Notes: generated from the sequence alone by a model not told the origin. 31,050 nt of DNA from CAKSHP01 sp045590935 (GCA_045590935.1 JAZNSA010000084.1:1-31050), one strand, 5' to 3'; counted from the stretch's first letter, positions 13,965 through 23,632 are shown. Translations and numbers: made by a program.

Positions 13965-15014
13965 GTGAACAGAAGAATTACAAAAACAGTTAATGTCGGC
14001 GGAGTTTTAATAGGCGGAACAAATGCCATAAGCGTTCAATCAATGACAAATACAAAAACCTCTGACATAAATGCAACAGTTGAGCAGATAAAGAGCTTGG
14101 AGGCAGCAGGATGCGATATTGCAAGGGTTGCAATTCCTGATTTGGAGAGCGCAAAAGCCATCAGTCAAATAAAATCAAAAATAAATATTCCTTTAGTTGC
14201 CGACATTCATTTTGACTATAAGCTCGCCTTGATGTGCATGGAAAACGGAATCGACAAGGTTCGCATAAACCCCGGAAATATAGGCTCTGAAGAAGGCGTT
14301 TTCAAAACCGCCGAAATGGCAAAGAAAATGCAAATTCCAATAAGAATAGGAGTCAACGGCGGCTCTCTTGAAAAAAGTATTTTAGAAAAGTATAACGGTG
14401 CAACTGCGGAAGCATTAGTTGAAAGTGCACTGTCTCATGCTGCACTTTTGGAAAAATTCGGATTTTATGATATAGTTTTGTCGCTTAAAGCTTCCGATGT
14501 GCCAACTATGATTGAAGCTTACAAATTAGCAAGTGAAAAAACGGATTATCCCCTGCATTTGGGTGTAACAGAGGCAGGTACATACGAAACAGGAATTATA
14601 AAGTCATCTATAGGACTTGGAGCATTGTTATCCCAAGGCATTGGCGATACGATACGAGTTTCACTTACGGACAACCCCGTTAACGAGGTTTATTGTGCTA
14701 TTGATATTCTTAAAGCTCTCAATTTAAAAAAAGGCGGCATTAAGTTTGTATCGTGTCCGACCTGCGGACGTTGTCGTATAAATCTGATTGAAATTGCAAA
14801 CAGCGTTTATTCGGCAATAAAAAATATTGATAAAGATATAAAGGTTGCAGTTATGGGATGCGCAGTAAACGGCCCGGGTGAAGCAAAGGATGCCGACATA
14901 GGAATCGCAGGCGGAAACGGCGAAGCGCCTTTGTTTAAAAAAGGCGAAATAATCAAAAAAATCAGCGAAGACAAAATCATTGAAACACTTGTTGAAGAAA
15001 TCGAAAAAATGTAA
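13965..15014 (+). CDS. ispG: 4-hydroxy-3-methylbut-2-enyl diphosphate synthase (IspG/GcpE)
   Basis: IspG is a [4Fe-4S] enzyme that converts MEcPP to HMBPP, the penultimate MEP-pathway step. The 349-residue protein has the TIM-barrel part (SVQSMTNTKT, then VADIHFDYKLA and RINPGNIG). The iron-sulfur part has Cys264, Cys267 and Cys299 with Glu306, in CPTCGRC and GCAVNGPGEA. The GTG at 13965 is chosen because TAGGTG (13953-13958) lies 6 nt upstream; the GTG at 13956 overlaps that site. With dxr in the same run it supplies isoprenoid units to uppS. It ends 14 nt before polC. Confidence 0.95.
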   Translation: MNRRITKTVNVGGVLIGGTNAISVQSMTNTKTSDINATVEQIKSLEAAGCDIARVAIPDLESAKAISQIKSKINIPLVADIHFDYKLALMCMENGIDKVRINPGNIGSEEGVFKTAEMAKKMQIPIRIGVNGGSLEKSILEKYNGATAEALVESALSHAALLEKFGFYDIVLSLKASDVPTMIEAYKLASEKTDYPLHLGVTEAGTYETGIIKSSIGLGALLSQGIGDTIRVSLTDNPVNEVYCAIDILKALNLKKGGIKFVSCPTCGRCRINLIEIANSVYSAIKNIDKDIKVAVMGCAVNGPGEAKDADIGIAGGNGEAPLFKKGEIIKKISEDKIIETLVEEIEKM

Positions 15015-15028
15015 GGAGAGAAAAACAG

Positions 15029-18000
15029 ATGACAAGCCTTTCGGCTATAATTCCCGAAGAAACTTTTGACCTTGGGGATGTTCAGATACTATCTATTAAA
15101 ATCAATAAAAAAGAACGTACGATGCATATTGATTTTGAGGAAAAAACAATTTTAACAAAAAAACAATTTGACCGAATTTATAAAGGTCTTAAAACTAAAT
15201 ATAATCTTTGCAATATAACTTTTAACCTTTCACCCTCGCAAATCGTCAGCGAGGTTGATTTAAAAAAGACAGAGCTTGAAAAGAATATAATAAAAAAGCT
15301 TGAAAATGAACGTGAGCAGTCAAAAAAAACTAATGAGGTCATCATCGGTACAAAAATAAAAGGCGCCCTATTGCAGATTGAGGACGTTACGCCCGAGGTT
15401 GGAAGATGCAAAACGTCAGGACAAATATTTGCCGTTGAGTATCGACAGCGTAGAGACGGCGCATGGATTGTTACAGTAGATATAACAAACAAAAAAAGCT
15501 CAATGACTATTAAGTTATTTTGCGATGTTCCGCCCAGAAAATCACCAAACGGCGAAGTATGGAAAGAAAAAGGAAACAGCCCATCTAAAGAGGTTGTTGA
15601 AAAGCGTTTAAAAAAAGGCACTTATATATCCGTATATGGCGATGTAGTTTTTGACAAATATTCAAACGACTACGTTATGAATGCCTATAGTATCAACGAA
15701 ATCCCCGCTCCTCCCGTTGTTGAGGATAACGCCCCAAAGAAACGTGTTGAGCTTCATATGCACACGCAGATGTCTGCTATGGACGGAGTATCGTCTGCAA
15801 CAGATTTAATTGCAAGAGCTGCCTCTTGGGGGCACAGTGCAATAGCAATAACCGACCACGGAGTTGTTCAGGCGTATCCCGAAGCGGCGAAAGCGGCAGA
15901 TAAGTTTGGAATAAAGGTAATCTATGGCGTTGAGGGATATGTTGTTGATGATAATGTTTCAATAGTTACCCGTCCGAAAAATTATAGTTTGAAAAATAAG
16001 TTTATAGTTTTCGACTTGGAAACAACAGGTCTTTCCGCCGCAAAAAATGAAATTATAGAAATCGGAGCAATAAAGGTAGAGGAAGGCGAAATAAAAGACA
16101 GCTTTTCAACCTTTGTTAAGCCAAAAAAGTCTATTCCGGATTCAGTTACAGGTCTTACAGGCATTACAAACGCAATGGTTGCAAACGCACCTTCGGAGGA
16201 GATTGCAGTAGCAGAATTTTTAAAATTCTGTGGCAATGATTCCGTTTTGGTTGCCCATAATGCGGGCTTTGATACAAGCTTTATACGAGCAGCAATGTCA
16301 AGAATGAATATGGAATTTAGCTTTTCTTATATTGATACTGTTTCTCTTTCAAGAAAGCTTTTAAAAGAGCTTAGAAGTCATAAGCTTAATGCCGTTGCAA
16401 AGCATTTGAAAATTAAGCTTGATAATCACCATAGGGCAGTTGATGATGCGTTGGCAACCGCACATATATTTATAAAGTTTGCAAATATGTTATCTGACGA
16501 TGGCGTAAAAGACGTTATTGAAATAAATTCACATTTCAGTGGCGAAATAGACGTTAAAGGTGCTCCTTCAAATCATATAATAATAATTGCTAAAAATCCT
16601 GTTGGCCTTGAAAATTTGTACAGGCTTATTTCAGCATCACATATCGACTATTTTTATAGGACGCCCAGAATGCCCAAAAGCATAATCAACAAATTTCGAG
16701 AGGGGCTTATTGTAGGCTCTGCCTGCGAAGCAGGAGAGCTTTATTCAGCTGTTTTTTCAGGAAAGAGCGACGAAGATATTGCTCAAATAGTTTCCTTTTA
16801 CGATTTTTTGGAAATCCAGCCTCTTGGAAACAACGAATTTATGAAACGAAACGGAAGCGCTGACGAGCAACAGCTTAAGGATATAAATATAGAAATTATA
16901 AATCTTGGAAAAAAATATAACAAGCTTGTCGTTGCAACAGGTGATGTTCACTTTTTAGACCCCGAGGACGAGGTTTTCCGTCGGGTACTTATGGCGGGAA
17001 AAGGCTTTGACGATGCCGATTTTCAAGCGCCTCTTTACCTTAGAACAACAGAGGAAATGCTTAAGGAATTTTCCTACCTTGATGAGCAGACTGCGCTTGA
17101 CGTTGTGGTTGAAAATCCAAATAAAATCGCCGATATGGTTGAAAAGCTACAACCGGTAAGAAGCGGAACATACCCCCCAAGCATTGAAGGTGCACAAGAA
17201 GATATTATTCGTATGTCGTACGAAAAAGCAGAGGAAATATATGGAACTCCTCTTCCCGATATTGTTAAGCAAAGAATGGATAAAGAATTAAAATCCATTA
17301 CAACCTATGGATTTTCAGTTATGTATATCATTGCGCAAAAGCTTGTTAGCAAGTCCCTTTCCGACGGTTACTTGGTTGGCTCAAGAGGCTCTGTTGGCTC
17401 GTCGTTTATAGCGTTTTTGTCGGGTATAACAGAGGTTAATGCTCTTCCTGCTCACTATGTTTGCCCAAACTGCAAGCATAGCGATTTTACCTGCAACGAC
17501 GGAAGCGGTATATCGGGATGCGATATGCCTGATAAGGTATGCCCCGTTTGCAATACTCTTTATAAAAAGGACGGACATGATATACCGTTTGAAACCTTCC
17601 TCGGCTTCGCAGGCGATAAGGAGCCTGATATAGACTTGAATTTCTCGGGCGAATATCAAAGCGTGGCTCATAAATATACAGAGGAGCTATTTGGAGAGGG
17701 GCACGTTTTTCGTGCAGGTACTATTGGCACAATTGCTGATAAAACAGCCTTTGGATATGCTAAAAAATATTTTTCAGAACGAAATAAGGTTGTTCATGAG
17801 GCTGAGATAAGAAGAATTGCCATAGGCTGTACGGGTGTTAAAAGAACAACAGGTCAGCATCCCGGCGGCGTTATCATTGTTCCAAAGGCAAACGATATTC
17901 ACCAGTTCTGCCCTATACAACATCCCGCAGACGACCCCGAAAGTACGATTGTAACAACACATTTCGATTATCACTCAATACACGACAATCTGCTTAAGCT

Positions 18001-19063
18001 CGATATTTTGGGTCATGATGACCCAACGGTTATTCGTATGCTTGAGGATTTAACGGGCAAGGATGCAAAGCAAATTCCTCTTGACGATAAAGAAACGCTG
18101 AGCTTATTTTTAAACACGGATGCACTCGGCGTTACACCAGAGCAGATTAAAAGCACTGTTGGAACATACGGCGTTCCCGAATTCGGAACGGAATTTGTTC
18201 GCCAAATGCTTATTGATACAAAGCCTAAAACCTTTTCTGAGCTTCTTCGTATTTCAGGCTTGTCGCACGGTACAGACGTTTGGCTAAACAATGCTCAAGA
18301 ATATATCCGTAGCGGAGAAATCGTGCTTTCCGAAGCAATATGTACTCGTGATGATATTATGATTTATCTTATTCACATGGGGCTTGAGCCTAAAACCTCT
18401 TTCACAATTATGGAGAAGGTTCGTAAAGGAAAGGGTTTAACCGCAGAAGATGAGGAGGAAATGAAAAAGCACGAGGTTCCTCAATGGTACATAGATTCAT
18501 GTAACAAAATAAAATATATGTTCCCTAAGGCGCACGCCGTTGCCTACGTTATGATGGCATTTAGAATTGCGTGGTTCAAGGTTCATATTCCGCTTGCATA
18601 CTATTGCGCCTATTTCACGATTCGTGCAGAGGGGGCATTTGACGGAGAAGTAATGTGTTACGGCATAGGCAAGGTTATTCAGGCTATGACGGAAATTGAT
18701 GCATTAGAAAAGCCCACCCAAAAGGAAAAGGATATGAAAACGGTTTTGGAATTGTGCCTTGAAATGTATTCAAGGGGTTTTGATTTTTCAAAGGTTGATA
18801 TATATAAATCGCATGCAAAGAAATTTTTGCCCGATACTGACGGGGAAAAATTAATCCGACCGCCTCTCTCTGCCCTTCCGGGAATAAGCGTAGCAATGGC
18901 TGAGAGCATCGTTGAAGAAAGGGAAAAAGGCGAGTTTTTCTCAATTGAGGATTTGCACGCAAGAACTAAAATTAGTAAAACAGCTCTTGAAATTCTTGAG
19001 AGAAACGGTTGCTTCGACGGAATGGCGCAAAGTAGCCAGATGTCAATTTTAGATATGATGTAA
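15029..19063 (+). CDS. polC: DNA polymerase III alpha subunit, PolC type
   Basis: PolC is the Gram-positive replicative polymerase with built-in proofreading. The 1344-residue protein contains, in order, a short N-terminal domain; an OB-fold region (about 105-230); the PHP domain starting at ELHMHTQMSAMDG (about 241-253); and the inserted DnaQ-like 3'-5' exonuclease with FDLETTGL (about 328-335) and later HNAGFDTSF and HRAVDDALAT motifs. The rest of PHP and the polymerase palm follow, with SRGSVGSSF, a four-cysteine zinc finger (CPNC about 812, ending CPVC) and the catalytic PDIDLNFSGEY (about 866). It ends in SQMSILDMM, reminiscent of the C-terminal clamp-binding QLSLF peptide. It is about 90 residues shorter than the B. 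subtilis enzyme, mostly at the N-terminus. AAGGAGAG precedes the ATG. Confidence 0.97.
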   Translation: MTSLSAIIPEETFDLGDVQILSIKINKKERTMHIDFEEKTILTKKQFDRIYKGLKTKYNLCNITFNLSPSQIVSEVDLKKTELEKNIIKKLENEREQSKKTNEVIIGTKIKGALLQIEDVTPEVGRCKTSGQIFAVEYRQRRDGAWIVTVDITNKKSSMTIKLFCDVPPRKSPNGEVWKEKGNSPSKEVVEKRLKKGTYISVYGDVVFDKYSNDYVMNAYSINEIPAPPVVEDNAPKKRVELHMHTQMSAMDGVSSATDLIARAASWGHSAIAITDHGVVQAYPEAAKAADKFGIKVIYGVEGYVVDDNVSIVTRPKNYSLKNKFIVFDLETTGLSAAKNEIIEIGAIKVEEGEIKDSFSTFVKPKKSIPDSVTGLTGITNAMVANAPSEEIAVAEFLKFCGNDSVLVAHNAGFDTSFIRAAMSRMNMEFSFSYIDTVSLSRKLLKELRSHKLNAVAKHLKIKLDNHHRAVDDALATAHIFIKFANMLSDDGVKDVIEINSHFSGEIDVKGAPSNHIIIIAKNPVGLENLYRLISASHIDYFYRTPRMPKSIINKFREGLIVGSACEAGELYSAVFSGKSDEDIAQIVSFYDFLEIQPLGNNEFMKRNGSADEQQLKDINIEIINLGKKYNKLVVATGDVHFLDPEDEVFRRVLMAGKGFDDADFQAPLYLRTTEEMLKEFSYLDEQTALDVVVENPNKIADMVEKLQPVRSGTYPPSIEGAQEDIIRMSYEKAEEIYGTPLPDIVKQRMDKELKSITTYGFSVMYIIAQKLVSKSLSDGYLVGSRGSVGSSFIAFLSGITEVNALPAHYVCPNCKHSDFTCNDGSGISGCDMPDKVCPVCNTLYKKDGHDIPFETFLGFAGDKEPDIDLNFSGEYQSVAHKYTEELFGEGHVFRAGTIGTIADKTAFGYAKKYFSERNKVVHEAEIRRIAIGCTGVKRTTGQHPGGVIIVPKANDIHQFCPIQHPADDPESTIVTTHFDYHSIHDNLLKLDILGHDDPTVIRMLEDLTGKDAKQIPLDDKETLSLFLNTDALGVTPEQIKSTVGTYGVPEFGTEFVRQMLIDTKPKTFSELLRISGLSHGTDVWLNNAQEYIRSGEIVLSEAICTRDDIMIYLIHMGLEPKTSFTIMEKVRKGKGLTAEDEEEMKKHEVPQWYIDSCNKIKYMFPKAHAVAYVMMAFRIAWFKVHIPLAYYCAYFTIRAEGAFDGEVMCYGIGKVIQAMTEIDALEKPTQKEKDMKTVLELCLEMYSRGFDFSKVDIYKSHAKKFLPDTDGEKLIRPPLSALPGISVAMAESIVEEREKGEFFSIEDLHARTKISKTALEILERNGCFDGMAQSSQMSILDMM

Positions 19064-19105
19064 AATCATCACTACCGACTTAACCGATGGTTTTCGTTAC
19101 ACAAC

Positions 19106-19145
19106 AAAAGCAAGAAGTCCAATGTATGTGGATTTCTTGCTTTTT
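19106..19145. terminator. Terminator after polC, probably bidirectional
   Basis: AAAAGCAAGAAGTCC (19106-19120) pairs with GGATTTCTTGCTTTT (from 19130), with one G-T contact. T residues follow on the plus strand and an A-to-T tract exists on the minus strand. It closes the housekeeping run and also ends the convergent deacetylase gene. Confidence 0.88.
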
Positions 19146-19148
19146 CCA

Positions 19149-19973
19149 CTATTGTTCAATTGTATCAAGACTCTTAAAAACGTATCCGCTTTCCTTTGCC
19201 GAGGTTATTATTCGCTCAAGTGCATCTGCGTTATCCTTTGAAACAGCATGCAAAAGAATTACTGCGCCATTATGCAAATACGGCATAACACTTTCATAAG
19301 CATAATCTGCTCCCTTTGACTCATTTATTTTCCAATCAACATACGCAAAGCTCCAAAAAACCGTTTTATACCCTAAATCATTCGATATAGAAAGCGTTCT
19401 TTCCGAAAATTCGCCCATTGGCGGTCTAATATATTTCATTTTTTCTCCCGTCAGATTCTCATAAATTTCATTTAACGATTTTATTTCGTTTATACACTCA
19501 CTATCGGTTTTGTCAGGCATCGATGGATGATTATTTGTATGATTACCAACTATATGCCCCTCTCTTTGCATTCTTTTTACAAGCTCGGGCTGCGTTTTTA
19601 TATAATCCCCTGTTACAAAAAATGCCGCAGGCGTATCTGTTTTTTTTAAAACATCCAATATTTTTTCGCTATATCCATTTTCATATCCTTCGTCAAATGT
19701 AAGATAAAGATTTTTCTCTGTTTCATCACCCAAGTAAAAAGCATTGAATTTTTCAAAATTTGCAGTTACACTTTTAGGTACACTTGGCGCCTTTCCTTTC
19801 TCCTTTTTTAATCCCCAACCGATTTTTGTATTATCCAGATTTTGATAGTCAACAGGAGTTGAGTGCTCCAAAAAATTTTCTCCTACATTACTTTGCTCGT
19901 CCGCTCGTTTGCATCCGTTCGTAAAAGTCATAATAAAAAGTGCCATAATTATTGAAAAAAATTTTTTTATCAT
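19149..19973 (-). CDS. pdaA: PdaA-like polysaccharide deacetylase (lipoprotein)
   Basis: This 274-residue NodB-fold deacetylase closely follows the B. subtilis PdaA layout: WGLKK, FNAFYLG, TFDEGYENGY, FFVTGDYIKTQPELVKRM, GHIVGNHTNNHPSM, the RPP-x-GEFSE motif, TVFWSFAYVDWK and the final LLHAVSKDNADAL. PdaA removes the acetyl group from N-acetylmuramic acid during muramic delta-lactam formation in the spore cortex. The zinc/catalytic residues are Asp94, His145 and His149. Residues 1-21 form a lipoprotein signal peptide (KK, hydrophobic stretch, TNGC with Cys21), so the enzyme is lipid-anchored outside the membrane. The ATG at 19973 is preceded by AAGGGGAT; the TTG at 19979 is too close to it. 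The gene is monocistronic. Confidence 0.9.
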   Translation of the reverse strand: MIKKFFSIIMALFIMTFTNGCKRADEQSNVGENFLEHSTPVDYQNLDNTKIGWGLKKEKGKAPSVPKSVTANFEKFNAFYLGDETEKNLYLTFDEGYENGYSEKILDVLKKTDTPAAFFVTGDYIKTQPELVKRMQREGHIVGNHTNNHPSMPDKTDSECINEIKSLNEIYENLTGEKMKYIRPPMGEFSERTLSISNDLGYKTVFWSFAYVDWKINESKGADYAYESVMPYLHNGAVILLHAVSKDNADALERIITSAKESGYVFKSLDTIEQ

Positions 19974-20086
19974 ACTCAATATATCCCCTTTTTAAAATAT
20001 ATATAAATATTTTTATGACTATATTATAAAAAAAATTCATTTTTTAGGTTTTTTTAAAAATTTTTTAAAAAAATCCCCTTTTCCTA

Positions 20087-20115
20087 TTGACATCTGTATA
20101 AAAAACAATTAAAAT
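20087..20115 (+). promoter_or_regulatory. Sigma-A promoter of rny
   Basis: TTGACA (20087-20092) and TAAAAT (20110-20115) are separated by 17 bp. A second TTGACA at 20350-20355 has only a poor -10 partner (TGAAAT) and may be a weaker proximal promoter. Confidence 0.65.
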
Positions 20116-20121
20116 ATATAG

Positions 20122-20452
20122 TGGTATGTAGTTTATGTTATATCAATACATTTAATTAATAAGTAATACTTTTGATTTTCATAATTACAACAAGTGAGGG
20201 TAGCGTTTTAAAGTGTTTTAATTTGACGCGGACTTTGTAAACATAACGAAGCAGAAATTTTAAATATTTCTGAGATAAAATGATTTTTTTTAAGAGGATA
20301 TTTTTACTATCCTATAAACTGATTATATTTTCCATTTGTTATTTATACATTGACAACACGCAGCAGGAGCGATGAAATTTATTCTTGCATTTGAAAAATT
20401 AAATATTCTTTATGATTTGCTACTCCTAATTAAAAAGGAGGTGTTTTATGCT
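20122..20452 (+). promoter_or_regulatory. Long structured leader of rny
   Basis: If the 20087 promoter is used, the leader is about 330 nt. It holds two perfect hairpins: CAGAAAT/ATTTCTG (about 20252-20271), followed 10 nt later by a T tract, and AGGATA/TATCCT (about 20295-20313). No recognised riboswitch was seen, and the stretch has no convincing gene of its own. Confidence 0.5.
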
Positions 20453-22018
20453 ATGGATTTAATCATAGCAATAGTGTGTGCAGTAGTTGGTATAATAATT
20501 TCAATTTTTGTAACATACAAGTTGGCGTCAAAAGCCGGTTATGAAAAGCGCAAGCGTGAAGCTGAACTTTTAATTGGCGGTGCCGAAAATGAATCAAAAA
20601 GGCTTATTGAAGAAGCAAGTAAGCAAGCAGAAAGCAAAAAAAGAGAAATTCTTTTAGAAGCAAAAGAAGAAAACCACAAGCAGCGCCAAGAATTCGACAA
20701 GGAATTAAAAGAGCGCAGAAGTGAAATTTCTCGTCAGGAGCGTAGAATAGCTCAAAAAGAAGAAACTCTTGATAAGAAAACAGAGAGCATTGAGCAAAGA
20801 GAAGCTGACCTTGCAAAAAAAGGCAAGGATTTAGAAGCAAAAGAGGCTGAAATTGCCAAGATTAAGGAAGAACAAATTGCTGTTTTGGAAAAAATTTCAG
20901 GTTTAACAGCAGAGGAAGCAAAGCAGTTCTTGCTTAAAAATTTAGAAAGCCAGGTTCGTCATGAATCCGCTATGCTTATCAAAGATATAGAGCAGCAAAC
21001 AAAAGACGAAGCAGACAAGCGTGCAAAAAATATTATCGTTGGCGCAATCCAGAAGGTTGCTGCTGACCACGCCGCTGAGACAACCGTTTCTGTTGTTTCT
21101 CTTCCTAACGAAGAGATGAAGGGCAGAATAATCGGTAGGGAAGGCAGAAATATCCGTACCATCGAAACTCTTACAGGTATAGATTTGATCATCGATGATA
21201 CGCCTGAGGCAGTTATCTTGTCGGGCTTTGACCCTATCAGGCGTGAAGTGGCGAGAATGACTCTTGAAAAGCTTATTGCGGACGGAAGAATTCATCCGGC
21301 TCGTATTGAAGAAACTGTTGAAAAGAGTAAGCGTGAAATTGAAGCTGAAATTAAGCAGGAGGGCGAGCGTGCAACCTTTGAAACAGGGGTTCACGGATTG
21401 CACCCTGAAATTATAAGGCTTTTGGGCAGATTGAAGTATCGTACCAGCTATGGTCAGAATGTTTTGAACCATTCTATAGAGGTTGCTCATCTTGCAGGCG
21501 CTATGGCAGGAGAATTTGGAATTGATGTTGCTTTGGCAAAGAGAGCAGGTCTTCTGCACGATTTAGGAAAATCTGTTGACCACGAAATTGAAGGTTCTCA
21601 CGTTACAATCGGTGCAGACATTGCAAAAAAACACAAAGAGAACAACGATGTTATTCATGCTATAATGGCGCATCATGGCGATGTTGAGGCTACAACTTTG
21701 ATTGCGGCCATTGTTCAGGCGTGTGATGCTATATCTGCGGCTCGCCCGGGTGCAAGACGTGAAAATGTTGAAACATATATCAAGCGTCTTGAGAAGCTTG
21801 AAGAAATTGCAAATTCGTTTGCAGGCGTTGAAAAATCGTTTGCAATTCAGGCAGGTCGTGAGGTTAGAATAATGGTTAAACCTGATGATGTTAAGGATGA
21901 TGGCGTTGTATTGATGGCTCGTGATATTGTTAAAAAGATTGAAAGCGAGCTTGAATATCCCGGTCAGATTAAGGTTAATGTTATTCGTGAAATGCGTGCA
22001 ATTGATTATGCAAAATAA
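20453..22018 (+). CDS. rny: Ribonuclease Y
   Basis: RNase Y is the membrane-anchored endoribonuclease that starts mRNA decay in many Firmicutes. The 521-residue protein has an N-terminal membrane helix (about 2-21), a long charged coiled coil (about 30-190), a KH domain with GRIIGREGRNI (from about residue 224) and an HD domain with LLHDLGKS (His369-Asp370), a later HH pair and the DAISAARPGARRE segment. The ATG at 20453 has GGAGGTG 9 nt upstream and gives the standard N-terminus; the longer frame from 20372 would put that site inside the gene. Its long leader could support autoregulation. The ymdB-type gene follows, the classic Firmicutes pair. Confidence 0.96.
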   Translation: MDLIIAIVCAVVGIIISIFVTYKLASKAGYEKRKREAELLIGGAENESKRLIEEASKQAESKKREILLEAKEENHKQRQEFDKELKERRSEISRQERRIAQKEETLDKKTESIEQREADLAKKGKDLEAKEAEIAKIKEEQIAVLEKISGLTAEEAKQFLLKNLESQVRHESAMLIKDIEQQTKDEADKRAKNIIVGAIQKVAADHAAETTVSVVSLPNEEMKGRIIGREGRNIRTIETLTGIDLIIDDTPEAVILSGFDPIRREVARMTLEKLIADGRIHPARIEETVEKSKREIEAEIKQEGERATFETGVHGLHPEIIRLLGRLKYRTSYGQNVLNHSIEVAHLAGAMAGEFGIDVALAKRAGLLHDLGKSVDHEIEGSHVTIGADIAKKHKENNDVIHAIMAHHGDVEATTLIAAIVQACDAISAARPGARRENVETYIKRLEKLEEIANSFAGVEKSFAIQAGREVRIMVKPDDVKDDGVVLMARDIVKKIESELEYPGQIKVNVIREMRAIDYAK

Positions 22019-22025
22019 AACAATG

Positions 22026-22057
22026 AAAATAGATAGGCCAAAAGGTCTATCTATTTT
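22026..22057 (+). terminator. Hairpin between rny and the ymdB-type gene
   Basis: AAAATAGATAG-GCC (22026-22039) and GGT-CTATCTATTTT (22044-22057) form a 14-bp stem with an AAAA tetraloop. The T tract lies inside the stem, so it may attenuate rather than fully stop transcription into the next gene. Confidence 0.75.
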
Positions 22058-22086
22058 AAATATTAAAACATTCGGAGGTTGATTTT

Positions 22087-22860
22087 TTGAGAATTCTGTT
22101 TGTCGGTGATATTATGGGAAATTGCGGAAGAACAATGCTTATCAAGACGCTTGATTCCTTATACCGAACTTTAAATTTTGATGCAATTATTGTAAACGGC
22201 GAAAATGCCGCACATGGCAGAGGCATATCAAATAATATATGTCGGGAGTTGTTTAACATTGGCATAAATGCTATAACTATGGGTAACCATGTTTGGAACA
22301 ACAAAGAAATTTTTAAGGCTTTCGAAGAATTTGATAATATTATTCGCCCCGCAAATCTTAACGTCGGACTTCCCGGCAAAGGCAGTACAATTTTTGAAAT
22401 TAACGGGGAAAAAATCGGCGTTATTAACTTAATAGGCAGGGTTTCTATGGAGCCTGCGGACTGCCCGTTTGTAGCCGCTGACAGAGAAATTGAAAAACTA
22501 AAAGGTCTTACTGATACAATAATTGTAGATTTTCACGCCGAAGCAACAAGTGAAAAGGTTGCAATGGGTTATTATCTTGACGGAAGAGTCAGTGCTGTTT
22601 TAGGAACTCATACTCATATCCAAACGGCTGACGAAAAAATTCTTCCAAATTCTACTGCATATATAACAGATGTTGGTATGACAGGTCCGTATACGTCAAT
22701 TATAGGAATGGATAAGGATTTGGTTTTGCCTAAATTTTTAACCGGCTTCTCTCAACGCTTTGAGCCCGCCGAAGGTCGTGCGCAGTTTAACGGAGTTCTA
22801 ATTGATACGAAAAATGGAAAGGCGCAGGAAATTAAGCGTATAAATATTATTGAGGAATAG
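22087..22860 (+). CDS. ymdB: YmdB-family metallophosphoesterase
   Basis: This 257-residue calcineurin-like phosphodiesterase corresponds to the TIGR00282/YmdB group. B. subtilis YmdB hydrolyses 2',3'- and 3',5'-cyclic nucleotides and affects biofilm and nanotube genes. The dinuclear metal site is visible: Asp8 in VGDIMG, Glu39-Asn40 in NGENAAHG, Asn67-His68 in GNHVW, His150 in FHAEATSEK, and His175/His177 in GTHTHIQTAD. The TTG start at 22087 has GGAGGTTG at good spacing and no better ATG exists. It sits after rny, as in Bacillus, which supports a shared role in RNA turnover or signalling. It is probably translated together with the thioesterase gene 11 nt later. Confidence 0.92.
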   Translation: MRILFVGDIMGNCGRTMLIKTLDSLYRTLNFDAIIVNGENAAHGRGISNNICRELFNIGINAITMGNHVWNNKEIFKAFEEFDNIIRPANLNVGLPGKGSTIFEINGEKIGVINLIGRVSMEPADCPFVAADREIEKLKGLTDTIIVDFHAEATSEKVAMGYYLDGRVSAVLGTHTHIQTADEKILPNSTAYITDVGMTGPYTSIIGMDKDLVLPKFLTGFSQRFEPAEGRAQFNGVLIDTKNGKAQEIKRINIIEE

Positions 22861-22871
22861 GGGATTTTATT

Positions 22872-23570
22872 ATGCATATTAATGAATATATTGTTCGTTA
22901 CAGTGAAACAGGCGAAAGTATGAAAGCGACGCTTCCTGCCGTCATTTCGTATTTTCAAGACACATCTATAAGCCATAGCTCCGCAGTTGGGCAAAGTGTA
23001 GAGTATTTGCTTTCAAAACAGCTTGCCTGGATTCTGGCAGGTTGGCATATCAATATAAGTCGCTACCCTTCTCACGGCGAAAAGCTAATTGTTAAAACCT
23101 GTTCAACAGGTTTTAAGAATATGTATGGATATAGGATTTTCATTATGGAGGATGAAAACGGAGAAGTTATTGCTACGGCGTCGTCGGTTTGGATTTTTTA
23201 TAATTTTAAAGAAATGAAATTTAAAAAGGTTGACCCTCAGGAGGCCGCTTCATTTGGCAGTGAGGATTATACTCTTTTTGAGGATGACCGTTCATACAGG
23301 CTGACCAAAAAAGCTTCATATTCTTTTCATAGCGAGGTTATCGTAAAGAAATCAGACATTGATACTAACGGACACGCAAACAATATAAGCTATATAAAAT
23401 ATATTTCAAATGCATTTCCGGAGCTTGAAATTTTTGACCTTCGCATACAATATAAAAAGCAAGCTATGCTTGGCGATAAAATAGAAATTCACTATAATTT
23501 TGATGATGATAGAAAAAATGTTTTATTAACAGACGAAAACGGAGATGTTTTTGTTATTGCCGAATTTTAA
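22872..23570 (+). CDS. Acyl-ACP thioesterase (FatA/FatB-like double hotdog)
   Basis: This 232-residue protein would hydrolyse acyl-ACP to free fatty acid, ending or trimming chains from fatty-acid synthesis. It shows the tandem hotdog layout. The first half has LPAVISYFQD and LLSKQLAWILAGWHI, the second DIDTNGHANNISYIKY (about 162-177), which corresponds to the catalytic Asp-Asn-His element of plant and bacterial TE families. LEIFDLRIQYKKQAMLGDKI follows. The ATG lies 11 nt after the YmdB-type stop, with GGGGA nearby, implying co-translation. The chain length specificity cannot be read. A short AT-rich gap then separates it from the convergent symporter gene. Confidence 0.87.
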   Translation: MHINEYIVRYSETGESMKATLPAVISYFQDTSISHSSAVGQSVEYLLSKQLAWILAGWHINISRYPSHGEKLIVKTCSTGFKNMYGYRIFIMEDENGEVIATASSVWIFYNFKEMKFKKVDPQEAASFGSEDYTLFEDDRSYRLTKKASYSFHSEVIVKKSDIDTNGHANNISYIKYISNAFPELEIFDLRIQYKKQAMLGDKIEIHYNFDDDRKNVLLTDENGDVFVIAEF

Positions 23571-23632
23571 AATACAAGAAGCGGTATTTTAGAATAAAAT
23601 TTTATGCTATTAGTTTAGTATTACTATAATAT

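Noticed and set aside
15178..18962. Several antisense frames inside polC
   Set aside because: They are shadows of the coding strand with no ribosome binding sites or recognisable domains.
20372..20452. 27-residue N-terminal extension of RNase Y
   Set aside because: The strong GGAGGTG site at 20437-20443 lies inside it, and the standard membrane-anchor N-terminus begins at 20453.
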